From NCBI GenBank assembly GCA_000181795.3, contig CM012955.1, positions 1,953,260-2,017,259 on the forward strand: DNA of 64,000 nucleotides. The letters are read 5' to 3'. Positions within the stretch are counted from its first letter, which is position 1. Every line of letters starts with the position of its first letter. Source of the stretch: Trichinella spiralis (lineage: Eukaryota > Nematoda > Enoplea > Trichinellida > Trichinellidae). The notes beneath the pieces are model-generated. The model did no database searches, was not told the DNA's origin, and was given only the letters and a program-made list of their open reading frames with translations. The translations under genes were made by a program, and so were the position numbers. This document shows, in pieces, positions 12,042 to 25,275 of the stretch.

Positions 12042-15000
12042 ATGCGCAAAAATCTAATATGGTTTTTTTCAACTCATCGTCAGAAAGGAATTTATGCGCG
12101 CACACTTTTGCTTCCACGTAGCGACTTTCCAGTTCATATGAACCATGAAGAAAGGGTAAAAATGGATGAACAGATTTCAACTGCTTGTAATGTGGATGAT
12201 TTGTACAAGTGGCAGTGGAACCAAAATAAGCCGACGTTTGTACTTCACGACGGTCCGCCTTATGCAAATGGCGATGTACATTTAGGCCACGCTGTCAATA
12301 AAATACTGAAAGATATTTTCGCACGTTATAAAGCAATGAGCGGCTTCAGGGTCCACTTTCGACCAGGCTGGGACTGTCACGGCCTTCCAGTTGAATTACT
12401 TGCAATTAAATCAATGGATGAAAGTAAGCACTTGTTAACGAGTTGTTTTTGTTTATTTCTTTTTGTAATATAAATTGCAATACTGAGCGATTTTCAATAG
12501 AGTTACTTTTTGTTAAACTCCTCATTGTACATTTGTTATCTGACAATGCACGTTAATATTTCATGAACAATTTTACGATCAATTGAAATTGAAATATTTT
12601 TAAGATTCACGACGTGATCCAACATTGGTGCGTAAGCGTGCTAAAGAGTTCGCGCTGAAAGCGGTACAAAGTCAGATGGACTCGTTCAAAAAATGGGCCA
12701 TCATGGCTGACTGGAAAAATCCATATTTAACTTTGGACAAAGAATACGAAGGGAAAGAGTTGGAAATTTTCAAAATTTTACACCAACATGGCTTGGTATA
12801 CCGCGCCTACAGTCCGGTATATTGGTCGCCGAGTTCTCGAACTGCTCTGGCTGAATCGGAGCTTGAATATGTTACAAATCACTGCACTGAGGCGGTTTAT
12901 TTCAAATATTCGGTTGTCAATTTTCCGAAGAAAATCTTAGCTCTCCAACCGACAGACCGCATTTGGGCACTGGTATGGACGACAATGCCGTGGACGTTGG
13001 CGTTCAACAATGCCATATGTTTCGGCAAAAAGCTTGTCTACATTTTGGCCAAAATCAAATCTGAATATTACATATTCGCCATGGATGCGATTGATCGCCT
13101 TCGCAATCTGCTCAAATTGGAAATTGAAGTGAAATCCACATTTCAGGTCAGTTTATAATTTGTTTTTCGTTCTTTTTCAAGTAAAGTGTATGTATTTTTT
13201 ATTCCTTTAAGGGATCATTTCTGTCCGGTTTGTATTATGCCTGTCCAATGCAACCAGACCACGCGTTGCCATTTTACAGTGCAGAGCATGTTACCTCTGC
13301 CAAGGGTACCGGCTTGGTTCATACGTCGTTTGCTCACGGTTTTGAGGATTTTGCCGTCGCAGTGGAACACGGAGAAGAAGTGAAGTGTTTTGTCGATGAG
13401 GATGGTCGATACAGGCGCGAACTTGGTCCCGATTTGGGCGGCTTGCAGGTCCAAACTGAGGGTCAGGCGGCTGTGCTTGAAAAATTTAAAAAATACATCC
13501 TCGCCAAAGAGAATGTCACACAGTCGTATCCGTACGATTGGCGTACCAAACAGCCGGTCATTGTGCGCTCAAGCAAGCAGTGGTTCATTGATACGGAACA
13601 GTTGAAAAAGGCTGCGTTGGATCAGTTGAACGATGTCAACTTTTATCCGGCAAATTTTGCCCAAAGTTTCAAAGAGGTACTGGCACGTCGACCAGCTTGG
13701 TGCATATCGCGTCAACGGGTTTGGGGCGTGCCTGTACCGATTTTCTACGACCCAGAGACGAACGAGCCGATCGAGTCGAATTCCCTTTTGGAAAATACGG
13801 TCCGTTTAATTCAACAACACGGCAGCGACATTTGGTGGCACAATCAGGCAGGGGATTTTGCCGTCGACGACACCACGAGGAAGCTGTGTAAAAGTGACGA
13901 AATATTGGATATCTGGTTTGACAGCGGTGTATCCTGGGCGGCGGCTTTGGACGAGCAGCGGAAAAGCAGTGCCGATTTGATTGTCGAAGGTATGGATCAG
14001 TTGAGGGGTTGGTTCCAGAGTTTGTTGTTGACCTCGGTGGCGGTGGAACAACGTTCCCCATACAAGAACGTGCTGTTGCACGGATTTGTGCTCGACGAGC
14101 AGGGTCACAAGATGTCGAAATCGGTTGGAAATGTGATCACACCGGATGCGGTGATTTCAGGGCAAGGTGAAATCGGTTCGAAACAGCTACCGGCGGTGGG
14201 TGTGGATGGATTGCGTTTGTGGGTTGCCCAGTGTGCGGCCGACAGGACCCACATCCCTGTTGGTCCCCAGTCGTTGCTCACCGTCAAGCAGACGCTCGGC
14301 CAGCTGAGAAGCACGCTATGCTTTCTTTTGGGAGTGCTGAACGACTTTGACTGTTCCAACGATTCGGTGGAATACGACCGTCTGCTTGTCGTTGACAAAT
14401 ACATGTTGCATGTGTTGGCTGAATTTCAGAACAGCATGAAAAGCGCATATGAATCGTTCAGCGCTTTGGAAGCTGTGACAAGGGCAGTTCAATTTTCCAA
14501 TGGGTCGGTTTCGAAATTTTACTGCACTACGGTGAAAGATCGACTCTACTGCGAGCGTGCAGAATCGTTGAAGCGGCGTTCAGCGCAGACAGTTCTGCAC
14601 GAAGTGCAAACCGCTTTCACTTCAGCCATTGCACCGCTTTTACCCTATCTGGCGGAAGAGGTTCATTTTTATCGAAATAGAAAACTCGGATCTTTTGTAT
14701 TTCAAAAAGGCTGGTACGATTGTCCACAACAGTGGACCGACACGACACTGTCTGACCGCATGGATCCGCTGCTTAAAGCCAGGGGACGTTTTTTGGCCGA
14801 CTACGGTAAGCAGAATACTTACAAATTTTCAATTTGCATAAACGACGTCAGTCTGAAAGAGAATATTGCATTGCTGTGGTCGAATTCCGCTGACGCTGTA
14901 GTTGAATTAGCCGATTTGTTTCGCGTTGGTCAGCTGCAAATCGGCTACAACACCAATGACAATGAATTCGACGTGGCAAGTATACAACATCCACTGTGCA

Positions 15001-15080
15001 GCCGATGCCGACGTTACATTTGTCAACGTGAGCGAGATCTCTGTCAGCGTTGTAGAAGCTTATTGAATGGAACTGCTTGA
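12042..15080 (+). CDS. IARS2: Isoleucyl-tRNA synthetase, mitochondrial
   Basis: A class I aminoacyl-tRNA synthetase that charges mitochondrial tRNA-Ile. Exons are 12042-12423, 12605-13146 and 13212-15080, giving about 930 aa. The start at 12042 is chosen because an acceptor (AG 12032-12033) separates it from the in-frame ATG at 12012. The first about 25 residues are basic and hydrophobic, as in a mitochondrial targeting peptide. Catalytic signatures are HLGH (HIGH motif) at about 80-83 after HDGPPYANGD, and KMSKS at about 608-612. GWDCHGLPVE, WTTMPWTLAFN (editing domain entrance) and VEGMDQLRGWFQS are also typical. The C-terminus has paired cysteines (CSRCRRYIC ... CQRC), the zinc-binding tail of bacterial/organellar IleRS. 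The 1869-nt last exon is unusually long for this window. Confidence 0.97.
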
Positions 15081-15101
15081 GCGAAAGATGATATACTATT
15101 C

Positions 15102-15107
15102 AATAAA
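15102..15107 (+). terminator. Likely IARS2 polyadenylation signal AATAAA
   Basis: AATAAA lies 21 nt after the IARS2 stop codon. Position fits a short 3' UTR. Confidence 0.6.
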
Positions 15108-16379
15108 ATTGCATTCGTGCATGCACATGTACTGACTCCATCCAACCTATCGTGTGACGCGTACAAAAATACAAATTAATTTATAAAACAGAATCAAAAT
15201 ATTTGTAAACACCTAAACAGTAGATACAATATAAAACTTTATCGCACTAAAGTACTCTCTTGATACTTAAAAATTATTATACAGTATCATGAAAACTAAG
15301 TTTAAACACAAAAATGAAAAACAAAACAAATTTGTTTATGCATTGCATTTATCGAGAATTGATTGATAAAGTGCAGTCAACTTTATTTTAAAACATTTTA
15401 TACTTTTTTATTGATTATTTTTGCGACCATTGGCATTTGTGTCCATCTTCTTGCATGACTCTCTACTGCATAGGTGCTGTGAGTTATTAAAAGTTCAAAA
15501 AAAACTATTTTCGTAGAAAAATCAGATCACAAAAAGTATTCAAACCTTCTCATTCACTAGTGTATTTCTTATTGTGCGGTGAAAGCAAATGGAATCTAAG
15601 AGCAAAACAAAATTTTGAAAAATTGAAAAGCAAAAAACAATTCATACTTGGTTGATTTTTTATCATTTTTCATGTTCAACTAATTTCATCATTGAAAGCT
15701 AAAAGAAAAAGTCCTGTAAAAGCTATATTGAATTAAATTAAATGCACTGAACATAGCACAGTTGAAAACATTGAAAACTTTTTAGATACGGTGAAGTTCT
15801 TTTCACTAATTGATCAAATAATGAAAATACAAAATATTAATAGCAGTTATTGCACAAAAAGAATGTTTTAATAATATTTTTCTACTAAAACTATTTAAAA
15901 TGCAAATGACATTTTATTTACAAAAACCTTGCCTGAATTATCATGATTGCTACAGTATCTTTATATATTGAGAAAATTTATTTTCAATGCCGTGTTCGGT
16001 GTAGAGGGTAATGAATAGGCCTGAAGGACGTGAAAGCCACAGGTTTGTAATGAGCTGTTTGTTCGCTTGTTATCAGTCAGTGGTTGAATTGTTGTATGCA
16101 GATCTGATTTTTACCAAGTGCCAGCGGCCTATTCAAATAGTGTAGGTGAAGAAAGACAGCCAGTTCAAGTCGGTTTCTTAAATTGTACATATAGACATTG
16201 CGATATATATTGGTTAAGTGATCAAGTAAGATTTTAAAAAGAAACAATAGGTGTTCTTTATCATAAATGTGTACATATGACAAATTTTTATACTGAGATG
16301 TTGTATAGTTAATATTTTATTAATTATCTGTATATTTTATGAAATGTATTTCGTTACTTTTTTGAATTGAACATTACAG
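15108..16379. other. AT-rich interval before the 16.4-kb gene
   Basis: No supported gene. A 43-codon open frame starts at ATG 16010 (+) and could be an upstream exon of the next gene, but no donor gives an obvious join. Confidence 0.35.
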
Positions 16380-16939
16380 AATAATCCAGTGTTGTACTGC
16401 ACTATTCCCCCACGTGGTTTTGTCAATGTACGTAGCTATGCATTTCACAAGTGGATATTTCGAGATCATGGCACCTTCGAAAGACTTCGATGCCAATACT
16501 ACACTCATACACCACGTTTCGTCCCTCCATTTGTATTCATATTACATCCAGGTAAGGATCAAAATTATTATTTTTTTTCAAAATTCGTTAGTATAAATTG
16601 GAAATCAGCAAATTAAAAATGTTACAGTAAATATTCAAATTTTACATGAGAAAATTAGTGAAGTGATATTACAAGATACAAAATCGTACAGTTTAATTTG
16701 AACTATTTCTATGCCTACGATTAGTTCTATTATTGTTCAAATGAATTTCTTTTTCAGATCTTTCGTTGTTGAGAAGATGCGTTGAAGTAGTTGTTGATCA
16801 AATTAATGCGGGTCGTATCCAACGTGATGATATTCCTGGTCAGTATCTCAAATTGATCGAAAAAACTACATCTCGTAAAATATTTTTCCAATCTGACGTT
16901 GACAATACAACCGTAAAACTGGAAAAGCTTGAACACTGA
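16380..16939 (+). CDS. Unrecognised protein, last two exons of a gene
   Basis: Two open segments join in frame across a consensus intron. Exon 16380-16551 follows ACATTACAG and ends CCAG|GTAAGG. Exon 16758-16939 follows TTTTTCAG and runs 59 codons to TGA. Phase is 1 on both sides, giving GAT at the join. The combined about 117 residues have no in-frame ATG near the start, so at least one exon is missing upstream, or translation starts elsewhere. The N-terminal exon is rich in aromatic residues and arginine; the second is a likely helix (LSLLRRCVEVVVDQINAG) followed by a charged tail ending KLEKLEH. I do not recognise the family. The phase match and clean splice sites argue for a real gene. 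Confidence 0.5.
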
Positions 16940-19900
16940 ATTATTTTTACCCACATTTCTTTTTTAAAAATTTCCAAGCTTTTTCATTGACAAACGAAAT
17001 ATTTGAATTCAATGAGCAAAATTTCCGTTTTATCTTGACTTGTCATCACACCAAGGTGAAATTTTCATTGGGCTTCTAATGAACGCTCTTAACACTGTGA
17101 TTCGCTATCTTAAGCGAATGTTTTGTTTAAATTTAACTGCACATTGTTGCACTTGTTATTATGAATACTTTGCCATGTACATGTACCTCATTAAAATATT
17201 CACTGACATTGGAAAGTAATAGTTGATATGCGACTAGGAAGAGTGGACTTTACATTTTTTTTTGTGAAATTCATTCACTAATTGTACAATTTTTGAAACA
17301 TTTAAAATTCTGACAGCAAAAATATTAATTAATATTATTGAAAGGAAAGAAACTGTCTATGTGGAGTTCTTTAATCATTCTATAAATTGCAATTGCAAAC
17401 TCAACAACTGCCATCTACTGGATAGTAGCAAGTGAATAATTTGAATTAAAATGCAGTAGTTTAACACTTTGGGTCAACATTTTATGCGCTAACATTTTTC
17501 AAATTCAGATATTTGTCCTTTATGATGAGATGAATAATCATCAGTGACAAACTCATCAAATGTCAAATCAATCAAAATTAAATGACAATTTTCAATAATA
17601 AAAACAGTAATAGTAAAACAGCCAAGTATCTGCTTTGTAATCTCATTCAGTCTTTCACGCTTAAAAATCTATTAATCACTGCTCTGTAATGAAAATTTAC
17701 CAGTCGAAAAACGGAACAAAAACAAACAAACATAAAACTTCGCACTGTAGAACTATTTGTACATATGAAACTCAAGTTCAACGAATGAGCTAAGATTGAG
17801 TACCTTTCGATTGCTCAAAATTCAATGGACATTATTTTGTATTCTTCTTCATCATCATAATATTTTCCAAAGCTGGATATTGGAATGAGACGAAAAATCA
17901 CAAATGGAATAGTCAAGCAAAGACTGCAAAGCATGATGTTTCGTTTCGTGTATGATAGGAGCCTTATACATACAAAAAAATACAATTCTAACTAAAAGAA
18001 TTCAAAATACAACTTAAAAAAGATTGAGTCGAATATTTTCCCGCATACAATCAATTACAACAAATAACAACACAATCGTAATTGTAAAACAGTTAGAAGA
18101 TAAACATGATTCTCATCAGACCACAACATCCAGCAAAATTGCTGTAACAGATAGAGCTTTATGAATAAAAAGTAAAATCAATACAACTCGTTAATTAATA
18201 TAATATAGAACAGTTCAAATATTCTTGAATCTATCCAAAAGCTAATAAATACGTGTTCAAGACACTCAGTAGTCGATTTTGAACATGAAAACGTTTACTT
18301 GTAAAATAAATTATTGTAAAAGTAATTTGCATAAAAGAAAAAACACAAAATATTTAATTTTTATAATAAAAATATGTCCTGAATGCAGATCGCGAAAAAT
18401 GTTATAAGGAATTTTTATTTCATTTCTACTGGCAGGTAGAATGGTTGATTGCTCTCCATCTACTGCTGCCTGATCTAGCAAAATCAGCACGCCTAGAAAC
18501 GTTATACATACATAACGATTGCGCACACGCACGCCTACATGCGTGAAGTGTTGCATGCCTGAAGGGGCTGAAAACAGCAAAATCAGCACGCCTAGAAGGC
18601 AGTCTGCTGTCCAATGACTCTGCAGTCATGGCAGTGGCAACAACAGCAGATTTTACAATGGCGTAAAAACGTTTGTTATATAATTGCGCTGCAACTGAGC
18701 ATTAAAGCTAAAAATGTAAAAGCCAGACAACTGCTCAATGAATAATGTAGGAGTTTAATGACCAAAATTATAATACAATTGCAGTCGATATTACTGGTGA
18801 AACTGAAAGCATAAATTCAAGTTCGGCAAGATTAAAATAAACAAGAAAGTGGTGGTCAGCATCTTCATGCTTACAATCATTCCCAGAGAAAGGTAGAAAG
18901 AATATTACAAGTTGAAAAAAAATAGCTGCATATATGATTTTGGCCACTAGATCCCACAACGTACATTAGCGCAACGATATGAATTTTTATTACTAGATAG
19001 TAGAAATGACAAAATGCCCATTTTCAGACGTGAGAATCATTGGGTTAATTTGCTGATGTTCATTGTTTAACAAATGTCAAACCAATTTAAAGATAATTGA
19101 TTGCATTTGTGGGAAATTAAATAAACACAAAACTCAAGCTTTCACAAAGCAATGCAGGGAAAATCCAATTCGTATGCAAATTTTCATAATTTCACTGATA
19201 TCTGAATTGCTTTCGTGTAACTTATCAGAAAATGAATTTACGTGCAAATCGAAAAGTCATGTTTCATAATTAATATATGCTCTTGTTTATGAATCTTATT
19301 TGAAATATTAGAATAGAAAAACAATAATAGTAATAATAAATACGTGGCAAAAAATAATTAAACAATAGCTACGGTTTGAAAAATGCAACAAACATTCAGA
19401 TGGAAAAATTTAACCAATGGAAATTTCGAAAATTCAAAAATGACCTACATAAAGGGAAGTCATCAATAAAAAAATGCGCGCGAAAATAAGAGCACTCAGG
19501 CAACGCGCGTTGACAAAAGTAAAATTCAAATTCACCCAGACAGAAGAGAGAATGAAACGAACTTGAAATTTTATATTCAAATGAAGTTGAAAATGGCTGC
19601 TGAATGTTGAACAATTAAAACCCGCTTCGATCAGTTCAAAACAAGCAAACGTCCAAGATGTGGATAAGATAATTTTGATACGACGCTAATTTGCATAATA
19701 CGGACACGAACTAACGCACCTAGTTTAGCTGAACTAACCTCAAACGTAGCAATTGAATTGGTTGATTTTTACGAAATATGTTCAAATTTGCAAAAGCATA
19801 TATTTATTATTGAAAATTAATTCTGAAGAGAAAAAATTGAAATATTCATTACCTTTGAGATTCGCTTTATTTTTTTGATAGTTCTCTTTTATTAGAAGTT

Positions 19901-20802
19901 ATTATTGGAAGTGACGATTTGAAATGAAAAAATTCATTAAAATGATGTAAATAAATAAGTGAAGAAATGTCCTGTTGAATACTCGCAACCAGTTCAACTT
20001 GCCTCAATATGGCCAGCGAGTGCAACTTCTCTCTACTCTTTCTTCTTTTGATTGGTCCATTAATTTTTGTAACATTATTATTTTATAATTAAGTATTGAC
20101 TGTAAATGTTCATCATAATTACATTGATGAACGCTGTAAATTTATTTCTATGCAAATCAGATTCTTTTTGTTGAAAAAATAAAACAGATTAAAATTTATA
20201 ATATTATGCGTTCACTGGTTGAAAATTTCCGTTTCGTTTTCGAAAGATTCATTTTTTACTAATATTCGGGTTGTTTTTAAAAAATGCTGACAGAACATGA
20301 CACCATCTAGATGTATTTTTTTTCTTCAAATTATCACAATGTTCTTGATCATTATCATCATCATCATCATTTTTGGCACCACCGTATTTGTTTGAACTTT
20401 ATTGAATACAGTAAAACAATGAGTATTCTCGTATATTCATTCCTTTCTGCTTTTCGAAAAAAATTCATAGAACAACTTCAGTTCACACATGCACGCCTAG
20501 ATGTGCGCATATAAAGCACACAAAACAAGTATTCATTAGCTGAGACTGCCGTAATGGGAAAGATTACTAAAATAAAATACTGCCAAATTTGATATGAATA
20601 TTCACTTTTAAAAAAAATATAATAAATAATTCTGGCCAAAAATACAGATAGGTGAATAAATATATAATTGAATGAATTAATGAATGTGTGTGTGTCTGTG
20701 TGTGTAAATATTTTTTTTTCATGTTGATGTAAATGTAAAGCTCATGGCATTGCTTGAAAATTATGACATATGAAACTCTGAAAAATAAAATCGTAAAACG
20801 TA
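16940..20802. other. AT-rich intergenic region with a duplicated 22-mer
   Basis: No gene is supported. It contains the direct repeat listed separately and a TG-rich run at about 20682-20706, and probably the monocarboxylate transporter 3' UTR at its right end. Confidence 0.4.
18477..18597. repeat. 22-bp direct repeat pair about 100 bp apart
   Basis: AGCAAAATCAGCACGCCTAG followed by AA occurs at 18477-18498 and again at 18576-18597. A related GCACGCCTAGA core recurs at about 20490. The intervening DNA is less AT-rich than its surroundings. Function unknown. Confidence 0.85.
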
Positions 20803-23800
20803 TCAATCGTTTTCTTCAGCCAAATTTTCCAAAATTGTGTCCAAATCAACTTTTGTCACTTGATCGTCATCTTTTTTGTGAAGTGGTTTACGAAGATCAA
20901 AACAGTCAAGAACGGGTATCAAGAAAGAAACCAATCCGGCAAGTGCAATAAGCAGGCCAGCGAATACAAACGATGCTGTATAATTTCCCGTAGCGTCAAG
21001 CATTGCACCTGAAGCATGCAGTGAAAAGAATTTTCCAATTTATGCAAATATTCAAGTACAAGCATTCGAATAAAGCAAAACAAATATAACCTGCTAGTGG
21101 AGATCCAATGAGAGTGGCGAATCCGCGGAACATCATCATCAGCCCGTACGAGTTGGTTAAATTATCCAATCCAAGTTCGTCAACAAGTGCGATTGAAGTC
21201 AAAGTCACAAATCCACCTGGAGAAAAAATATATATATATATGTTTAAACAAATTACTGATTTGAAGAGAAATTTTCACTTACAAATTATAAGTCCGAACA
21301 ACAAGGCGTAGATCAGCATCAGTGAAAATGAGGTCATGAATGGATAAAGAATAGTCAATAGACCGCAAATGATCAACGACACGTTGCAAATGGTCAATGC
21401 TTTTGGAGCCCAACTTCGATCCGACATCCAGCCGACGATCACTCGGCCAGCAACGTTTGTAAATCCAATTGATGACAAAATGTAACCAGCTCTGGTCTTG
21501 TCAATTCCATGATATTCGGCAAAAGAAGCAGTATAAACAAAGGGAACGTAGAAGCCGACTAATGCGAAAAAATTAGAAGCGGCTAATATTAGCATCACGG
21601 GATTGCGCAACAGCGAAAAATCGAACATATCGCCCAGCACTGTACGAATTTGTTGAGGTAACAATTTCAAAAACTTGAACCGCACATGTTCCACATAAAC
21701 AGGATAACCGTCCGTTGTTTCCACAGCGTCAAGCAGACGCGGTACGGATATTATTCCGCTGCGGTAAAGTTCTAAATTTTCTTGGGACTGTTGATACAGG
21801 GGAAGGCGTAAAATCGACCCGTGGTACAAAATATCCTGCCTTGAAAATGGTCTGTTGAATTCTTTCGGATCGACGGTCGACAAGCAACTTCTCAACGCCT
21901 CGGCCGCAGAACGCTTGTTCACCGACGACACTGAACCAAGTTGGCTAACACTTTTCACGTAGTCGCGCACGCTGAGACGAACCATCGATTGACTAGCCAC
22001 GCGCGACAATGTCCCTTGTGATTGATAGAGCAACGGTCGAATCCCATCGCCCCCAGCAGCCACCAATTTGGACCCTTCTTTCTGAACAACACCGTCCGTT
22101 TGGCCATGCAATTGTTCGCCTTCAACTAAAATTAAAAAAAAGTAAATAAATAAACAATCCACTTGAAAACAAACAAACAAAAATTACATTTGTTATTCCA
22201 CAATCGTTGGCTTTGCAGTATGGCCGTTTCTTCGTCGGAAGCGTAACGCGGTGCTGGCAATGGACGCATCAAGCTACCAAACACAGCACACTGCAACATC
22301 AGACCAGCCAAAATTAGCATACCGCCACGCCAAGCGTACGTATCGATGATCTGAATGTACAACGGCGGCATCACTACCGCACCCAAACCTGAGCCGGCCA
22401 TTGCAATACCAGTAGCTATGGCACGTCTCTTTTCAAAGTAATAGCCAACATAAACAACCGATGGAATATACGCCAAACCACAACCAATTCCGCCAATGAA
22501 ACCATACGTGATCATCAGAAACACTACCGAAGTTGCAAATGCCGACATCACGTACGCCAAGCACATGATCACTGAACCGGTGATTATGACTGCACGAGCT
22601 CCAAAACGATTCATCAAACCACCAGCAAACGGTCCTGAAATTCCAAACAATAAAAATACAAACTTATCCAAATTCACAATTTACATATATTACTCAATTT
22701 TTGGTCATTTTGTTATTAATTTTATCTTTTCTTCGCAAAAATTTTCATACTCCACTTCAAACACAACACAAAACATGATATGCAATTCTACTGATTTTCC
22801 GATCGATCCCTTAAAACTCCACTCCAATAAATATATTGCATTGCATTTGTTGAAAATTTGTAAATCATGCAAAAGATAAAATTACACGCTAGAATCCTAT
22901 GTATGCATGCTTGAATATTGGATGTTGAAGCTTGAAAAGGGAAAAAAAGTTCTTATTCCGTAAATTGGACTCAATTTATCAATAAAAATGAACCAAATTG
23001 ATGAATTTATTAAAAATGACAAGTGATACACTTTTTCTCGAACAAATTCACACAACATCAGCTGTTCAACATTGAACTCAGTGCCTTTCAGTTGTTATCA
23101 AGCATTTCGTATGATCAATCAATTGGACAAGGAGCCGCGCCTTTTTCCAACTTCCGCACGTCATTATTTAGAACATTCAAATCATATCACATGTTCAAAA
23201 AGTAATGAATTTAGTACACAATTTACAAAACTGACATTGAAAAATATTACAAATATCAATTACTACGAAATGGGCAAGGCCATCGATGAAAAAGAAGTTG
23301 AAAGATAATTTAAAAAAATAAAAATATTATTCATACTCTTCCAATGAATAATAATAATGAATAAATAACCCCGCCCACATACAAGGAAACGTATTTGATT
23401 CATTTTTCAACTAGCTACCAGTATGAACAACAATCTTGAAACTACATCAATTTAAGAACCGCATCGAATAAAACGATAAACTTCCTAAACATCTTGTAAT
23501 CACTCAAATTCAATAAAACAAGTCAACTTGTAAAAAAATAAAAGGAATTCTAATTCGCAACAAGATTCGTAGATTATTTTACATATTTAAGAATACATTA
23601 TGTCTAAACAATTCTTCAAATGATTACAATTTACAGAATTGCCCTGAATTTAATCGTCCAACATTTCAAGCATGTCAACAATCATCAGTAAAGCACATCA
23701 CTTTTATAATATGCATACAAAGCACTACCTTTTAATCTTTTGCCATAAAAACATCAAAAATGCTATTTATATTTAAGTATTGGAAGTAATAATTTACACA

Positions 23801-25260
23801 CATATATATATATATACATTGTCATATTTTCATTCATAATCGGATAGATATTTTCGGATACAACTGCATTTCATAAAATGATGAATGCGCAAAATTTTAT
23901 GCTTATTTTTTTAAAGTCTACATTTGAAATTTGTTGCAAAACATATTTCCAACCCAGCACGTAGTTACTTACATTTGTCATTTTGAAAATAATCAAACCG
24001 ATCAAAATTCACGTTAATTTTCAGAATCTCACTTTGACAGTTTAGTATTGTTGCAAATCATCTTATTTTTAAGTAAAGTTGGAGAAAACGTTCAACAAAA
24101 GAAAAGCTGAAAAACAAAAATGCACAACGCATTGAAGAAACGATCTTATTCCAAAACTTCCATTCATTCATATTGATCAATAAGCATAACAGAAAAACTA
24201 ACCTCATTCAAAATATTATATACATGCAAACAAAAGCATGCAAAGAAAATGATGCAGCATTTCAATGATATCAGTTTCGTTCACACAAAAAGAAAAGAAT
24301 TATTTATTTTTGCTTTTTCAAAACTTTTTAAGACGAGAAACGTTACTTGAAAAAGAAACTCTTTATGAAAAGCTTTTTCACACTAAAAAAAACATTAAAC
24401 ACTAGCAGAAGGAAGAATTTTTCGCTGATCGTATATTTGAACGACAAAAAATAGAACAGTACTATTTTACGATGCACGCAATACACGGCAGATGATTAAG
24501 GAAGGCAATCGTCACTTAAAATCAATAAATAAAACGTTGTAAAAATTGACCACGCTTAAGAGAAATAACAACGCTGAGCAAATGAAAAAATTACCACACT
24601 AAACAACCAAAAGAGAAACCGTTCATTTACACAGAAGCCGATTTTGCTTGAAACAATAGAAAGTGACAATTGAAGATAGCTTCACTGTTTGCTGTTAAGC
24701 TTTGAATAAAGAACAGACAAGTAATAGCATTAAACAAACAGGAACTAGTCAGAAAATTGGTGTTCTAGGCGGCACTTATTTATGGCAACCAAAGAAAACA
24801 AGAAAAAAAATATTATATATAAAGTATATTATGGATTGAAAAAAAGAGCAATTTTAATAAATTGCCATCTTGATTTTCAGCTTTCGAAAATGCTGAGCAA
24901 AACAAATTGTAAAACTTTTACATACCAACTAACAAATATGTGCCAGACAACAAAGAGCCGACCCAGGCAACAGTCACTGTAGAACACTTGAAGTAGCTGT
25001 GCCATTCAGGGAAAAGGATTCCGAAAGCGAAAACAGAGCCGTCAGCAATGATGCTTATAAAAAAGCAAGAAAAAACTATCATCCAACCCCAACCGCCATC
25101 CGGTGGAACAGACACGAAGTCTTCAACTAAAACTAAAAACAAAAAGAGAATAAATAAATGTCATCTGTAAAAAACACAAATTTCTTTGTCTACCATCAAC
25201 ATCTCGGCTAATAGCTTTAGGTACGTTTTCACGATCGTCAGTGTCTTTCGATTTGCTCAT
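20803..25260 (-). CDS. Monocarboxylate transporter-like protein (SLC16 family, MFS)
   Basis: A major-facilitator membrane protein of the monocarboxylate porter family; the substrate cannot be read from sequence. Exons from the start: 25260-25194, 25126-24926, 22634-22188, 22125-21283, 21216-21091 and 21008-20803, total 1890 nt, 629 aa. The signature PPDGGWGWMIVF opens TM1 (residues about 28-39). TMs 2-6 include GPFAGGLMNRFGARAVII and YYFEKRRAIATGIAMAGSGL. TMs 7-12 follow (NPVMLILAASNFFALVGFY, GWMSDRSWAP). The TM6-TM7 cytoplasmic loop is long (about 160 residues) and holds RPFSRQDILY, a motif seen in invertebrate SLC16 proteins. The C-terminus is acidic. Intron 2 is 2.3 kb. An acceptor sits 15 nt upstream of the ATG. 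Confidence 0.93.
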
Positions 25261-25275
25261 GATTGAAAGTGCAGA

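Noticed and set aside
22496-22879. 127-codon plus-strand open frame
   Set aside because: Its first third is antisense to the transporter exon 22634-22188; the remainder lies in the intron and has no family match.
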